NCBI RefSeq assembly: GCF_016862635.1
Contig: NZ_BONI01000019.1
Coordinates: forward strand, 59,430-123,429
Origin: Catellatospora coxensis
GTDB taxonomy: Bacteria > Actinomycetota > Actinomycetes > Mycobacteriales > Micromonosporaceae
Length of the DNA stretch: 64,000 bases
Reading direction: 5' to 3'
A program made the translations under genes and the position numbers. Within the stretch, counting starts at the first letter, position 1; each line of letters starts with the position of its first letter. The notes under the pieces are model-generated. The model was given only the letters and a program-made list of their open reading frames with translations, searched no databases and was not told the origin of the DNA. Of this stretch, positions 42,663-51,017 are shown piece after piece.

Positions 42663-43661
42663 ATGACGACGACACGGACATTGGGCCGCAGCGGGATCGA
42701 GGTCAGCGCGCTGGGCATGGGCTGCTGGGCGATCGGCGGCCCGCTGTGGGGCGAGGACGGGCAGCCCTACGGCTGGGGCGAGGTGGACGACGAGGAGTCG
42801 ATCCGCACCGTGCACGCGGCCCTCGACCACGGCATCACCCTGTTCGACACCTCCAGCAACTACGGCGCGGGCCACAGCGAGCGGGTGCTCGGCCGGGCCC
42901 TGGCCGGACGGCGGGACAGCGCGGTCATCGCCAGCAAGTTCGGCTTCACCGTCGAGGAGCGGACCCGGCTGGCCACCGGCGAGGACTCCTCGGCCGCGTA
43001 CGCGATCAGCTGCCTCGACGGCATCCTCGGCCGGCTCGGCACCGACCACCTCGACCTGTACCAGCTGCACCTGGGCCACCTGCCGGTCGACCAGGCGCTC
43101 GACCTGGTGGAGACCCTGGAGGACCTGGTCGCCCAGGGCCGCATCCGGGCGTACGGCTGGAGCACCGACGACGCCGCGCGCGCCGCCGCGTTCGCCAAGG
43201 CCGGGGCGCACTGCGCGGCCGTGCAGTACGACACCTCGGTGCTGAACGACAACGCCGCCATGGTCGACGTGCTGGCCGCCTGGAACCTGGCCGGGCTCAA
43301 TCGCGGCCCGCTCGCGATGGGCCTGCTCACCGGCAAGTACCACGGCGCCGTCGGCGCGCTCGGCAACGACGACGTACGCGGCAAGAACCCGGAGTGGCTG
43401 CGCTGGTTCACCGCCGGCGTGCCGACGCCGGAGTGGGCGGCACGGGTCGACCGGGTCCGGGAGGCGCTCACCGCCGACGGCCGCACCCTCACCCAGGGCG
43501 CGCTGGGCTGGCTGCTCGCCCGCAGCCCGCACAACCTGCCGATCCCCGGCTGCCGCACCGTCGCCCAGGCCGAGGAGAATTTCGCCCCGCTCGCCCGCAC
43601 CCCGCTGCCCGCCGACGCGTTCGCCGAGGTCGAGTCCCTGCTCGCCGACCTGCGCGGCTGA
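42663..43661 (+). CDS. Aldo/keto reductase under MerR control
   Basis: This 332-residue (beta/alpha)8 NADPH-dependent oxidoreductase has the catalytic tetrad in [18 protein letters not shown] (Asp, Tyr), VIASKFGF (Lys) and [10 protein letters not shown] (His). Further family motifs are [14 protein letters not shown] and [14 protein letters not shown]. It probably reduces reactive aldehydes, which fits induction by a MerR sensor. No ribosome binding site is visible, consistent with leaderless translation from the ATG. The substrate is unknown. Confidence 0.9.
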   Translation: MTTTRTLGRSGIEVSALGMGCWAIGGPLWGEDGQPYGWGEVDDEESIRTVHAALDHGITLFDTSSNYGAGHSERVLGRALAGRRDSAVIASKFGFTVEERTRLATGEDSSAAYAISCLDGILGRLGTDHLDLYQLHLGHLPVDQALDLVETLEDLVAQGRIRAYGWSTDDAARAAAFAKAGAHCAAVQYDTSVLNDNAAMVDVLAAWNLAGLNRGPLAMGLLTGKYHGAVGALGNDDVRGKNPEWLRWFTAGVPTPEWAARVDRVREALTADGRTLTQGALGWLLARSPHNLPIPGCRTVAQAEENFAPLARTPLPADAFAEVESLLADLRG

Positions 43662-43780
43662 CGCCGGCCCGGCGGCATGACGGCGCGGTCAGACCCTTCG
43701 GCGGGCGGCGCAATACGGTTGCCGAGCGTGGCGCGGCCTGTCACCGTTGCCGTCGTGTCGAAGACGGACGGGGTGGGGAT

Positions 43781-44581
43781 GTGAGCGGGCGGCTGCGGGA
43801 GATCGCACGGCAGACGGTGGAGATCGCGGAACGCGGCGACTACCGCAACGCGGCGGGCGAGCGGGTCGAGATCGGACCGGCGGTACAGGCAGCCGTCGCG
43901 GGCACCCGCCACCACGAGCCTGACGAGCAACTGAACCTGACCGGCGCGCAGAATCCGCAGCCGGAGATCGAGGTGACCAGGGAGTCGACGCTGGTCGCCG
44001 CGCGGCGGGCCGGTCCGGCGGCGGCCTGCCTGGTGTTCGCCTCGGCGAAGAACCCGGGCGGCGGCTTCCTCGGCGGCGCGAAGGCCCAGGAGGAGAGCAT
44101 CGCCCGGGCGTCGGCCCTCTACCCGAGCCTGCTGGCCGCGCCGGACTTCTACGCCCACCACCGGGCGCAGCACGACCTGCGCTACAGCGACCGGGTGATC
44201 TACTCGCCGCGCGTGCCGGTGTTCCGGGACGACAAGGGCAACCTGCTCGACGAGGCGTACCAGACCTCGTTTCTGACCTCGGCCGCGCCCAACCTGGGCG
44301 CGATCGCCCGCAACCAGTCCGCCGACCTGCCGGACGTGCCCGCGGTGCTGCTGCGCCGGGCGACCCGGGTGCTCACCGTCGCGGCCGCGCACGGGCACCG
44401 GACGCTGGTGCTCGGCGCGTGGGGCTGCGGGGTGTTCCGCAACGACCCGGCCGCGGTCGCGCAGGCCTTCGCCGGTGCGCTGCGCACCGTGGACCGCTTC
44501 GACCGGGTCGTCTTCGCGATCTACGACAACCTGCCCGGCACGCCGGTGCACGCGACGTTCGCGCGGGTGTTCGGCGGCTGA
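43781..44581 (+). CDS. Bacterial-type poly(ADP-ribose) glycohydrolase (TIGR02452/DUF2263 family)
   Basis: This 266-residue macrodomain-fold protein carries the PARG signature as NPGGGFLGGAKAQEESIARA near residues 89-108, with the catalytic QEE glutamates. VLGAWGCGVFRNDPAAVAQA follows later. Characterised bacterial members remove ADP-ribose chains from proteins. The GTG start has GGGTGGGG close upstream. The downstream and upstream genes are unrelated. No PARP or ADP-ribosyltransferase is in the window, so the source of its substrate is unclear. Confidence 0.88.
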   Translation: MSGRLREIARQTVEIAERGDYRNAAGERVEIGPAVQAAVAGTRHHEPDEQLNLTGAQNPQPEIEVTRESTLVAARRAGPAAACLVFASAKNPGGGFLGGAKAQEESIARASALYPSLLAAPDFYAHHRAQHDLRYSDRVIYSPRVPVFRDDKGNLLDEAYQTSFLTSAAPNLGAIARNQSADLPDVPAVLLRRATRVLTVAAAHGHRTLVLGAWGCGVFRNDPAAVAQAFAGALRTVDRFDRVVFAIYDNLPGTPVHATFARVFGG

Positions 44582-44668
44582 CCGGCGCGCAGTCCTGGCA
44601 TCTTCTCCCGGATCGAGGCGGTGGCCGGCACACTCCGGCACCCGGCGCAGCGAACGCGGCGGCCGGCC

Positions 44669-45295
44669 TCAGAGCGCCGCGGCGGCCCGCAGGCCCAGGC
44701 GGGGCGAGGCCAGCACGGGGATGGCGGTCACGCCGCGTTCGGTGACCGGCGCCATCGACGCCTGGGCCAGCACGACGACGTCGGCGTCGGTGACCTCCGC
44801 CAGCGCCGCGGCGACCCGGTCGAGGTAGCCGTCGAGGTCACCGGCCTCGAACCGGTCCCACGCGCCGCAGATCATCCGCGCGGACACCGTGACCTGCCGA
44901 CCCGCGCGGGCGGCCTCCTCCTCGATCAGCGCCGTGGTGGGCGCGAGCGTGGTGGCGAGCGCGGCCAGCACGGTGATCCGAGGGCCGGCGGCTACGGCCG
45001 CGGCGGCCATCGGCCGGTCCACCCGCAGCACGGGGATGCCCGCCCGGCCGGCGGCCTGCTCGGCGAGCGCGCCGATGGTCGAGCAGGTGCACAGCACCGC
45101 CCGCGCCCCGGCTTCCGCGGCGAGGCCGATCTGCTGGGCGACCTGGTCGGCGACGGCCGGCACGCCGTGGCGGCGGGCGTCGTCGAGCAGGTGTTCGGCG
45201 ACGATGTGGTACAGCGTCAGCGCCGGCGCGTCCTCGTTGCGGAGCCGGTCGAAGGTGAGCACATGGGCCTGCGAGGTGTGCAGGAGAGCCAGCAT
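44669..45295 (-). CDS. Asp/Glu/hydantoin racemase-superfamily protein
   Basis: This 208-residue protein has the two-lobed racemase fold signals MLALLHTSQAHVLTFDRL, RAVLCTCSTIGALAEQAAGR and DADVVVLAQASMAPV. The first catalytic-Cys site is CTCST. The second expected Cys position reads AQAS, lacking Cys, so canonical two-cysteine racemisation may be absent. The ATG at 45295 gives the family-like N-terminus; an upstream ATG would add an unlikely basic leader. The substrate is unknown. Confidence 0.75.
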   Translation of the reverse strand: MLALLHTSQAHVLTFDRLRNEDAPALTLYHIVAEHLLDDARRHGVPAVADQVAQQIGLAAEAGARAVLCTCSTIGALAEQAAGRAGIPVLRVDRPMAAAAVAAGPRITVLAALATTLAPTTALIEEEAARAGRQVTVSARMICGAWDRFEAGDLDGYLDRVAAALAEVTDADVVVLAQASMAPVTERGVTAIPVLASPRLGLRAAAAL

Positions 45296-45465
45296 CGTCG
45301 TTCGTTTCCGTGCGAGTCGGACATTCGAGGGCGGATCACCGTAGCACCGGGTGCGCCCCGACCGGCCCCTCGCGAGACAGCCGTCACAGCGGTGCCGGAG
45401 CATCACGCCCCTGCGGATCGGCGGTTCGCCGCGCGCCCTCGGCCCTGGCGGCGCACGGCTAACGT

Positions 45466-46131
45466 ATGCCCATGCTGCTGACGATCAAGCGAGGACTTCC
45501 GCTGCTGGGTGTGCTGACCGGCGGCATGCTGGTGAGCTCGGTGGCGGGTACCGCACTGCTGGACCAGGATCTGATGCTGCTGGGGTTCTTCGCGGGAGTC
45601 GTCGCGGCGGTCGGCGGCATCTACGTGATCAAGGGGCGCGACCTGCGTATGCGCTGGGGTTTCGCCGCCTGCGGCCTCGCGCTCCTGATCAACATCGCTT
45701 TCATGCAGGCCGCGTCCTCCGTCGTCCTGGAATTCGCGGGCGAGCCGGTCGCGGCGACCGTGGTCGCTGCCCGCGAGGGCTACGAAGGCAAAGGGGCGCG
45801 CAGCCACCGATACACCCTGACCGAGCTCGGCGGAGCGCCGATCAGCGGAGAGCTCACCCTGAAGGAAGGCGAGCCGCTGCGGATCGGCGACCAGCCGACG
45901 GTGCTGCGCGATCCGGCCGGCCTCGCGAACCCGATGCTCGCCGACGAGCCCGTCGCGGGCAGCGCCGGCGCGCTCCTGATCTTCTGGCTGGTGGTGGCGG
46001 TGCCGGCGCTCCTCGCGGGCCGCCCCTACGGGCAGCCCGCGCGATCAGCCGACCGGGACGACGCGGTGGTGAGCCCGGTGGTCGAGGTGCGCCGCGGCCG
46101 CGACCGCCCGCAGCGGTCCCGGCGCGGCTGA
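45466..46131 (+). CDS. Integral membrane protein of unknown function
   Basis: This 221-residue protein has three N-terminal hydrophobic segments (LPLLGVLTGGMLVSSVAG, LMLLGFFAGVVAAVGGIYVI, GFAACGLALLINIAFMQAA). A soluble domain with YEGKGARSHRYTLTELGGAP follows, then a fourth hydrophobic segment (GALLIFWLVVAVPALLAG) and a basic tail. The layout recalls DUF3592-type membrane proteins, but I cannot confirm a family. ATGs at 45466 and 45472 are both possible starts. It stands alone between unrelated genes. Confidence 0.7.
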   Translation: MPMLLTIKRGLPLLGVLTGGMLVSSVAGTALLDQDLMLLGFFAGVVAAVGGIYVIKGRDLRMRWGFAACGLALLINIAFMQAASSVVLEFAGEPVAATVVAAREGYEGKGARSHRYTLTELGGAPISGELTLKEGEPLRIGDQPTVLRDPAGLANPMLADEPVAGSAGALLIFWLVVAVPALLAGRPYGQPARSADRDDAVVSPVVEVRRGRDRPQRSRRG

Positions 46132-46168
46132 CACCGGTCTCGCCGCGGGCGGCCGCGTACGCCGTCAC

Positions 46169-47440
46169 TCAGGCGCGGCCCGTGCCGCAGTAGAGGTCGA
46201 GCTCGCCGGCCAGCTCCACCGCGATGACGGTGGCGTACGGGTCGAGGTCGGCGGCCGCCGGCGCGTCGATCCAGGTCACGCCGGGCACCTCGGCGTGACC
46301 GCCGGTGACGCGGTGGCCGAGCGCGGCCCCGGTGCCCAGCACGTGCGCCCGCCGCACCGGCGTACGCAGTCCCTTGACCGCGACGGCGTCGCCGGGGGAG
46401 CCGAAGCACACGAGGTACAGGGTGCGCCGGTCGGGCGACACGGTGCTCGGGCCGTAGTGGTGGCCCGCGGGCAGTCCCGCGACGGTGCCGAAGACGGCCG
46501 CCTCGTGCCGCGCGATCCACGCCCCGAGGCCCTCCAGCCGCTCGACCTGCTCGGCCGGGATCGTGCCGTCGGCCCGCGGGCCGACGTCGAGGAGCAGGTT
46601 GCCGCCCATGCCGATGGTCTCGGTGAAGTAGCGCACCAGCTGGCCCACGGACTTGTGGTTGGTGTCGCCGGGCCGGTAGCCCCACGAGTCGTTGACGGTC
46701 AGGCACAGCTCCCACGGGCCGTCCGGCGCCCGCATCGGGATGCCCTGCTCCGGGGTGGCGTAGTCGCCGTAGGACATCATGCGCGCGTTGAGCACGGTGT
46801 CCGGCGCGGCGGCCAGGATCTGCGCGGACAGCTCCCGCATGCGCCACTGCTGCTCGCTGCGCTCCCACTCGCCGTCGAACCAGAGCAGGTCCGGGCGGTA
46901 GCGCTCGACCAGCTCGCCGACCTGGCCGTCGCGGTAGGACAGATACCGGGCCCACGCCTGCTCGTCGTCGGGTTTGCCGTCCTGCGGCGCGACCCACTCG
47001 CTGTCGTTGACGTGCTGCGCCTCGCCCTGGCTGCGCACCGAGGCGTAGTCGGGGTGGTTCCAGTCCGAGTGCGAGTAGTAGAGGCCCACCTTGAGGCCGC
47101 GCTCGCGCAGCGCCTGCGCGTACGGGCCGATCAGGTCGCGCCCGGCGGGGGTGTGCTCGACGACGTTGCGCCCGCCTCGCGCGGAGTCCCAGAGCGCGAT
47201 GCCGTCGTGGTGGCGGGCGGTGAGCACCGCGTAGCGGGCGCCGACCCTGGCGAACAGCTCCGCCCACGCCTTCGGGTCGTAGTTCTCGCCCGCGAAGCCG
47301 GCCTGCTGGCGCATGTACTGCTCGTGCGGGACCTCGCCGGCGTAGAAGGCCCACGACTCCAGGGTGCCGTCGACGGCGTAGATCCCCCAGTGGAGGAAGA
47401 TGCCGAGCTTGGCCTCGGCGAACCAGGGCTGCATGGCCAC
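46169..47440 (-). CDS. GH29 alpha-L-fucosidase (cytosolic)
   Basis: This 423-residue enzyme shows WFAEAKLGIFLHWGIYAVDG, ARHHDGIALWDS, GLKVGLYYSHSDWNHPDY and DLLWFDGEW, where D189 is the expected GH29 nucleophile. NLLLDVGPRADGTIP follows. It would release terminal alpha-L-fucose from imported oligosaccharides, since no signal peptide is present. The GTG start at 47438-47440 has GGAG seven bases upstream; an ATG two codons later is the alternative. It is divergent from the AraC-type regulator, which probably controls it. Confidence 0.9.
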   Translation of the reverse strand: MAMQPWFAEAKLGIFLHWGIYAVDGTLESWAFYAGEVPHEQYMRQQAGFAGENYDPKAWAELFARVGARYAVLTARHHDGIALWDSARGGRNVVEHTPAGRDLIGPYAQALRERGLKVGLYYSHSDWNHPDYASVRSQGEAQHVNDSEWVAPQDGKPDDEQAWARYLSYRDGQVGELVERYRPDLLWFDGEWERSEQQWRMRELSAQILAAAPDTVLNARMMSYGDYATPEQGIPMRAPDGPWELCLTVNDSWGYRPGDTNHKSVGQLVRYFTETIGMGGNLLLDVGPRADGTIPAEQVERLEGLGAWIARHEAAVFGTVAGLPAGHHYGPSTVSPDRRTLYLVCFGSPGDAVAVKGLRTPVRRAHVLGTGAALGHRVTGGHAEVPGVTWIDAPAAADLDPYATVIAVELAGELDLYCGTGRA

Positions 47441-47539
47441 TGTCGTGCTCCTGTCTTTCTGGTCGACGGTGGGTAAGGCTAGGGCCCGATCGCCTGGCAG
47501 CGCGTTGGTTCTGCTCACCATCACTGGTACGTTTTCACC

Positions 47540-48337
47540 ATGACGGGGCTGGCGCCCGGCGGCCGGACGGTGCGCCTGCGCCTGGACGGCCCGCCGCAGG
47601 TGGCGAACATCGGGGTGGGCGTGCACGGCACCGCGGTGGCCCGCGAGTCGTTCCTGCTGCCCGAGCTGTGGCAACTGCACCTGTACGGCTACCAGGGCGA
47701 GCTCACGGTCGGCGGGGTCGCCCACCCGATCCGCCCCGGGCACGTCAGCCTGATCCCGCCGGGGGTCGAGGTGCGCTTCGACTACCGGGGGCGCTCCGAG
47801 CACCTGTACGCCCACCTGCGCCTCGCGCGCGCCGGGACACCGCTGGCGGTGCCGGTGATGCAGGACGCGGGGGCGCAGGCCGCGGCGCTGTCGGCCATGC
47901 TGCGCCAGGCGGTGGCGGCCGCGCCGCGCCGGCCCGCGCAGGCCGCGGCGGAGGTGTGGGCGGTGCTGTGGCGGGTGGCCCAGCTGCCGCGCGCCGAGCC
48001 CGACGCGCGATCCGGCGGCCCGCATCCGGCGGTCGCCGCGGCGATGGCCTACCTGGAGGCGCGGCTGGCCGAGCCGGTGTCGGTGCCGGACGCCGCCCGG
48101 CACGCGGGCGTGTCGCACAACCATCTGACCCGGCTGTTCCGGGCCGAGACCGGCGACACCGTGGTGGCGTACCTGCGCCGCCGCCGGCTGGCGCGGGCCG
48201 AGCACCTGCTGCGCCGCTCGACGCTGTCCATCCCGGCCGTCGCCGCCTCCGTCGGCATCGCCGACCTGCAGGCGTTCAACAAGGCCTGCCGCCGCGAGTT
48301 CGGCCTGTCCCCGCGTGCCCTGCGCGCCGCGCGCTGA
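47540..48337 (+). CDS. AraC-family transcriptional regulator
   Basis: This 265-residue protein has an N-terminal cupin-like sensing domain (LYGYQGELTVGGVAHPIRPG, HVSLIPPGVEVRFDYRG). The C-terminal double helix-turn-helix (about 160-265) shows SVPDAARHAGVSHNHLTRLF and LSIPAVAASVGIADLQAFNK. The cupin likely binds a sugar such as fucose. It is divergent from the GH29 gene across a 99-bp gap. The 99 bp hold no other gene. Confidence 0.9.
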   Translation: MTGLAPGGRTVRLRLDGPPQVANIGVGVHGTAVARESFLLPELWQLHLYGYQGELTVGGVAHPIRPGHVSLIPPGVEVRFDYRGRSEHLYAHLRLARAGTPLAVPVMQDAGAQAAALSAMLRQAVAAAPRRPAQAAAEVWAVLWRVAQLPRAEPDARSGGPHPAVAAAMAYLEARLAEPVSVPDAARHAGVSHNHLTRLFRAETGDTVVAYLRRRRLARAEHLLRRSTLSIPAVAASVGIADLQAFNKACRREFGLSPRALRAAR

Positions 48338-48429
48338 CCGCACGTCCGCTGTCGTCTTCACGGCTCGACAGCGCTTGCAGGCACATGCTAGTTTTTTCTT
48401 GCAGGTGAAAGTAGAAGCTAGGGGGGCCG

Positions 48430-48753
48430 ATGGAGACGTCGCACACCGGCGACGAGCTGGCGCGGATCCTGGCGACACTGGCCAACCCGCACCGCATGCG
48501 CGTCATCGCCGCACTGGCGCACGGGCGCAACTACGTGAGCGCGCTGGCCCGCGAGCTGGGCATCAGCCGGCCGCTGCTGCAACTGCACCTGGCCAAGCTG
48601 GAGGCGGCGGGCCTGGTCACCGCCGCGTTCGAGCTGTCCGCCGACGGCAAGGCCATGAAGTACTACGACACGGTGCCGTTCACCGTGACACTCACCCCGC
48701 AGAGCATCGCGCAGGCCGCGCGCACGCTCACCACCGTGGAAGGAGACAACTGA
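48430..48753 (+). CDS. ArsR-type winged-helix regulator
   Basis: This 107-residue protein has a winged helix with LANPHRMRVIAALAHGRNYV, SALARELGISRPLLQLHLAK and LEAAGLVTAAFELSADGKAM. It lacks the metal-binding CxC of classical ArsR proteins. Upstream, CTTGCAGG occurs twice (near 48374 and 48398) around a T-run and may be its operator. The stop overlaps the start of the small membrane protein (TGATG), so the two are co-expressed. The signal is unknown. Confidence 0.85.
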   Translation: METSHTGDELARILATLANPHRMRVIAALAHGRNYVSALARELGISRPLLQLHLAKLEAAGLVTAAFELSADGKAMKYYDTVPFTVTLTPQSIAQAARTLTTVEGDN

Positions 48754-48965
48754 TGAACTCGTACTCCATGAGCATGGGCACGATCTGGATCGTCGGCATG
48801 TTCGTCATCGCGATCACCGGCATGGTGCTGTGGCACCGCCAGCAGAACGCCAAGGCCAGGGCGCTCTCGGGAAGCTCCGACCAGCTGGCCGCGATCGCCG
48901 CGCAGCTGGCCGACCTGCAGGCCCGGGTCAGCAAGATCGAGAAGGTGCTGGCCTCGGTCGACTGA
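48753..48965 (+). CDS. Small PspB-like membrane protein
   Basis: This 70-residue protein has one membrane helix (IWIVGMFVIAITGMVLW) followed by RQQNAKA and a C-terminal coiled coil (LAAIAAQLADLQARVSKIEK). That layout resembles PspB of the phage-shock response, but the identity is low-confidence. The ATG overlaps the ArsR-type stop by one base, with AAGGAG upstream. A regulator coupled to a small membrane protein suggests an envelope-stress role. Confidence 0.75.
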   Translation: MNSYSMSMGTIWIVGMFVIAITGMVLWHRQQNAKARALSGSSDQLAAIAAQLADLQARVSKIEKVLASVD

Positions 48966-49081
48966 CGTCGTCGGCGCCGCTGTGCCGCCTACCACGGAAC
49001 GTGCGGGACCGGCTCCGGCCGGTCCCCGGCGCCTGGGGTTCGATCAGCGGCTGCGCGTGAAATGAGCGCCGCCTTAGTCTG

Positions 49082-49603
49082 ATGACCATGACGTTCCAGC
49101 TGCCTGACGCGATCGCCGCGCTGAGCCGTACGCCCGATGTGCTCGACGCCCTGCTCGGTGACCTCGACGACGGATGGGCGCGGCAGCGGCCGGCCGAGGG
49201 CGAGTGGAGCGCGCACGACGTGCTCGGCCACTTCATCCACGGCGAGCGCACCGACTGGATCCCGCGGGCCCGCATCATCCTCGACCACGGCACGTCGGTG
49301 CCGTTCACGCCGTTCGACCGCGACGGCCATGTCGCGATCGCGGCCGACCGCTCCACCGCCGAGCTGCTCGACCTGTTCCGCACCCTGCGGGCGGAGAACC
49401 TCGCCGCGCTGCGCGGCTTCGACCTGACCGCCGACGACCTCGACCGCGAGGGCGCGCACCCGGCATTCGGCCCGGTCACCCTGGGCCAGCTGCTGGCCAC
49501 CTGGACCACCCATGACCACGTCCACCTGGGCCAGGTCACCCAGGCCCTGGCCAGCCGGTACACCACCGAGGTCGGCCCCTGGCACGCCTACCTGTGGGAG
49601 TGA
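49082..49603 (+). CDS. DinB-family protein
   Basis: This 173-residue protein fits the DinB/YfiT four-helix fold, with metal-ligand histidines in HDVLGHFIHGERTDW and TTHDHVHLGQVTQAL. Members are metal-dependent, thiol-linked or of unknown activity, and many are stress genes. No partner gene adjoins it. The gap downstream (49604-49752) carries a large perfect palindrome. Confidence 0.82.
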   Translation: MTMTFQLPDAIAALSRTPDVLDALLGDLDDGWARQRPAEGEWSAHDVLGHFIHGERTDWIPRARIILDHGTSVPFTPFDRDGHVAIAADRSTAELLDLFRTLRAENLAALRGFDLTADDLDREGAHPAFGPVTLGQLLATWTTHDHVHLGQVTQALASRYTTEVGPWHAYLWE

Positions 49604-49656
49604 CCGGCGACCGGAGCCTCCACGCCACGCGGGCGTCCGCACCCCGTTTTTGATAC

Positions 49657-49713
49657 ACGTTGGCCTATCTCATCGAAGTTGATCTCGATTTATTCGATGA
49701 GATAGGCCAACGT
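49657..49713. repeat. Perfect 21-bp inverted repeat with 15-base loop
   Basis: Arms 49657-49677 and 49693-49713 are exactly complementary and contain GGCCTATCTCATCGAA and its mirror. The element is AT-rich for this genome. It lies between two convergent genes (DinB and the antiporter), so it may act as a bidirectional terminator, but there is no U-tract on either side. A REP- or MITE-like element is the alternative. Confidence 0.8.
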
Positions 49714-49752
49714 TTATGGAAATGCGGGTCGGGGTGTGGTGGACGGCTCGGC

Positions 49753-51012
49753 TCAGGCCTGGGCGGGGGAGGTGTCGGGGTCGGGGCCGCGCTGGGTGGG
49801 CAGGTGGGCCGGCTCGGGCTGGGCGGTGGGCGGGGCGGAAGCCGGTTCCGGGGTGCGGCGACGGCGGCTGATCCGGTTGATCAGCGGTTCGACGCCGCGG
49901 GCGGTGAGCGGGCCGAGCACGGCCAGCATCAGCACGTACGCCGCGGCCAGCGGACCGAGCTGCGGTTCGATGCCCGCGGCGACGGCCAGCCCGGCGATGA
50001 CGATGTTGAACTCACCACGCGGCAGCAGCGCCACCCCGGCGCGCAGCCGGCCCGCGACGCTGATGTGCGCCCGCTTGGCGGCCCACCAGCCGGTGGCCAT
50101 CTTCGTCGCGATGCCCGCCAGCGCCAGCAGGATGGCGATGCCGGCGACCGGCGGCAGTGCCGTCGGGTCGGTCTGCAGGCCGAAGAAGACGAAGAACACC
50201 GCCGCGAACACGTCCCGCAGGGGCGTGAGCAGTTCCCGGGCGGTGTGCGCGAGCGGCCCGGACAGCGCGATGCCGACCAGGAACGCGCCCACCGCGGCGG
50301 AGACCTGCAGCTCCTGGGCGATGCCGGCGACCAGCACGGTCAGGCCGAGCACCTTGAGCAGCAGCACCTCCGAGCTGGGCGAGGCGACGAACTTCTCCAC
50401 GTACCGGCCGAACTTCAGCGCGACGACGAGGATGACGGTGATGGTGAGGCCCGCGATGCCCAGCGTGGTCAGGCCGGTGGCGAAGCTCGCGCCGGCCAGC
50501 ATCGCGGTCAGGATCGGCAGGTACATCGCCATGGTCAGGTCCTCGAAGACCAGCAGCGACAGCACGACGGGCACTTCGCGGTTGCCCAGCCAGTTCAGGT
50601 CGGACAGGACCTTCGCGGTGATGCCGGACGAGGTGACGTACGTGATGCCGCCCAGCGCCACGGCCGCCACCGGACCCCAGCCCAGCAGCAGCGCGACGAT
50701 GACGCCGGGCGCCGAGTTCAGCACCAGGTCGACCAGGCCCGCGGGGGCGTTGTGGCGCAGCGTGCTGACCAGTTCGGGCGCGGTGTACTCCAGGCCCATC
50801 GTGAACAGCAGCAGGATGACGCCGATCTCGGCGCCGGTCGCGGCGAACTCGCCCGCCTCGTCGATGGGCAGCAGGCCGCCCTTGCCGAACGCGAGGCCGG
50901 CGAGCAGGTAGAGGGGGATGGGGGAGATGCCGACCCGCAGCGACACCGCGCCGAGCAGGCCCAGGGCGAGGATGACCGCGCCGATTTCGATCAGTACGAG
51001 GGCTCCGTGCAT
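49753..51012 (-). CDS. khtU: CPA2-type cation:proton antiporter (KhtU-like)
   Basis: This 419-residue protein has about 12 membrane segments and CPA2 signatures: PIPLYLLAGLAFGKGGLLP, LLFTMGLEYTAPEL, ITYVTSSGITAKVLSDL and SAAVGAFLVGIALSGPL. It ends with a Pro-rich tail. It has no RCK/TrkA-N domain of its own, which fits the KhtTU two-subunit design. It exports K+ in exchange for protons. The ATG lies five bases past the stop of the regulatory subunit. Confidence 0.85.
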   Translation of the reverse strand: MHGALVLIEIGAVILALGLLGAVSLRVGISPIPLYLLAGLAFGKGGLLPIDEAGEFAATGAEIGVILLLFTMGLEYTAPELVSTLRHNAPAGLVDLVLNSAPGVIVALLLGWGPVAAVALGGITYVTSSGITAKVLSDLNWLGNREVPVVLSLLVFEDLTMAMYLPILTAMLAGASFATGLTTLGIAGLTITVILVVALKFGRYVEKFVASPSSEVLLLKVLGLTVLVAGIAQELQVSAAVGAFLVGIALSGPLAHTARELLTPLRDVFAAVFFVFFGLQTDPTALPPVAGIAILLALAGIATKMATGWWAAKRAHISVAGRLRAGVALLPRGEFNIVIAGLAVAAGIEPQLGPLAAAYVLMLAVLGPLTARGVEPLINRISRRRRTPEPASAPPTAQPEPAHLPTQRGPDPDTSPAQA

Positions 51013-51017
51013 ACGCG

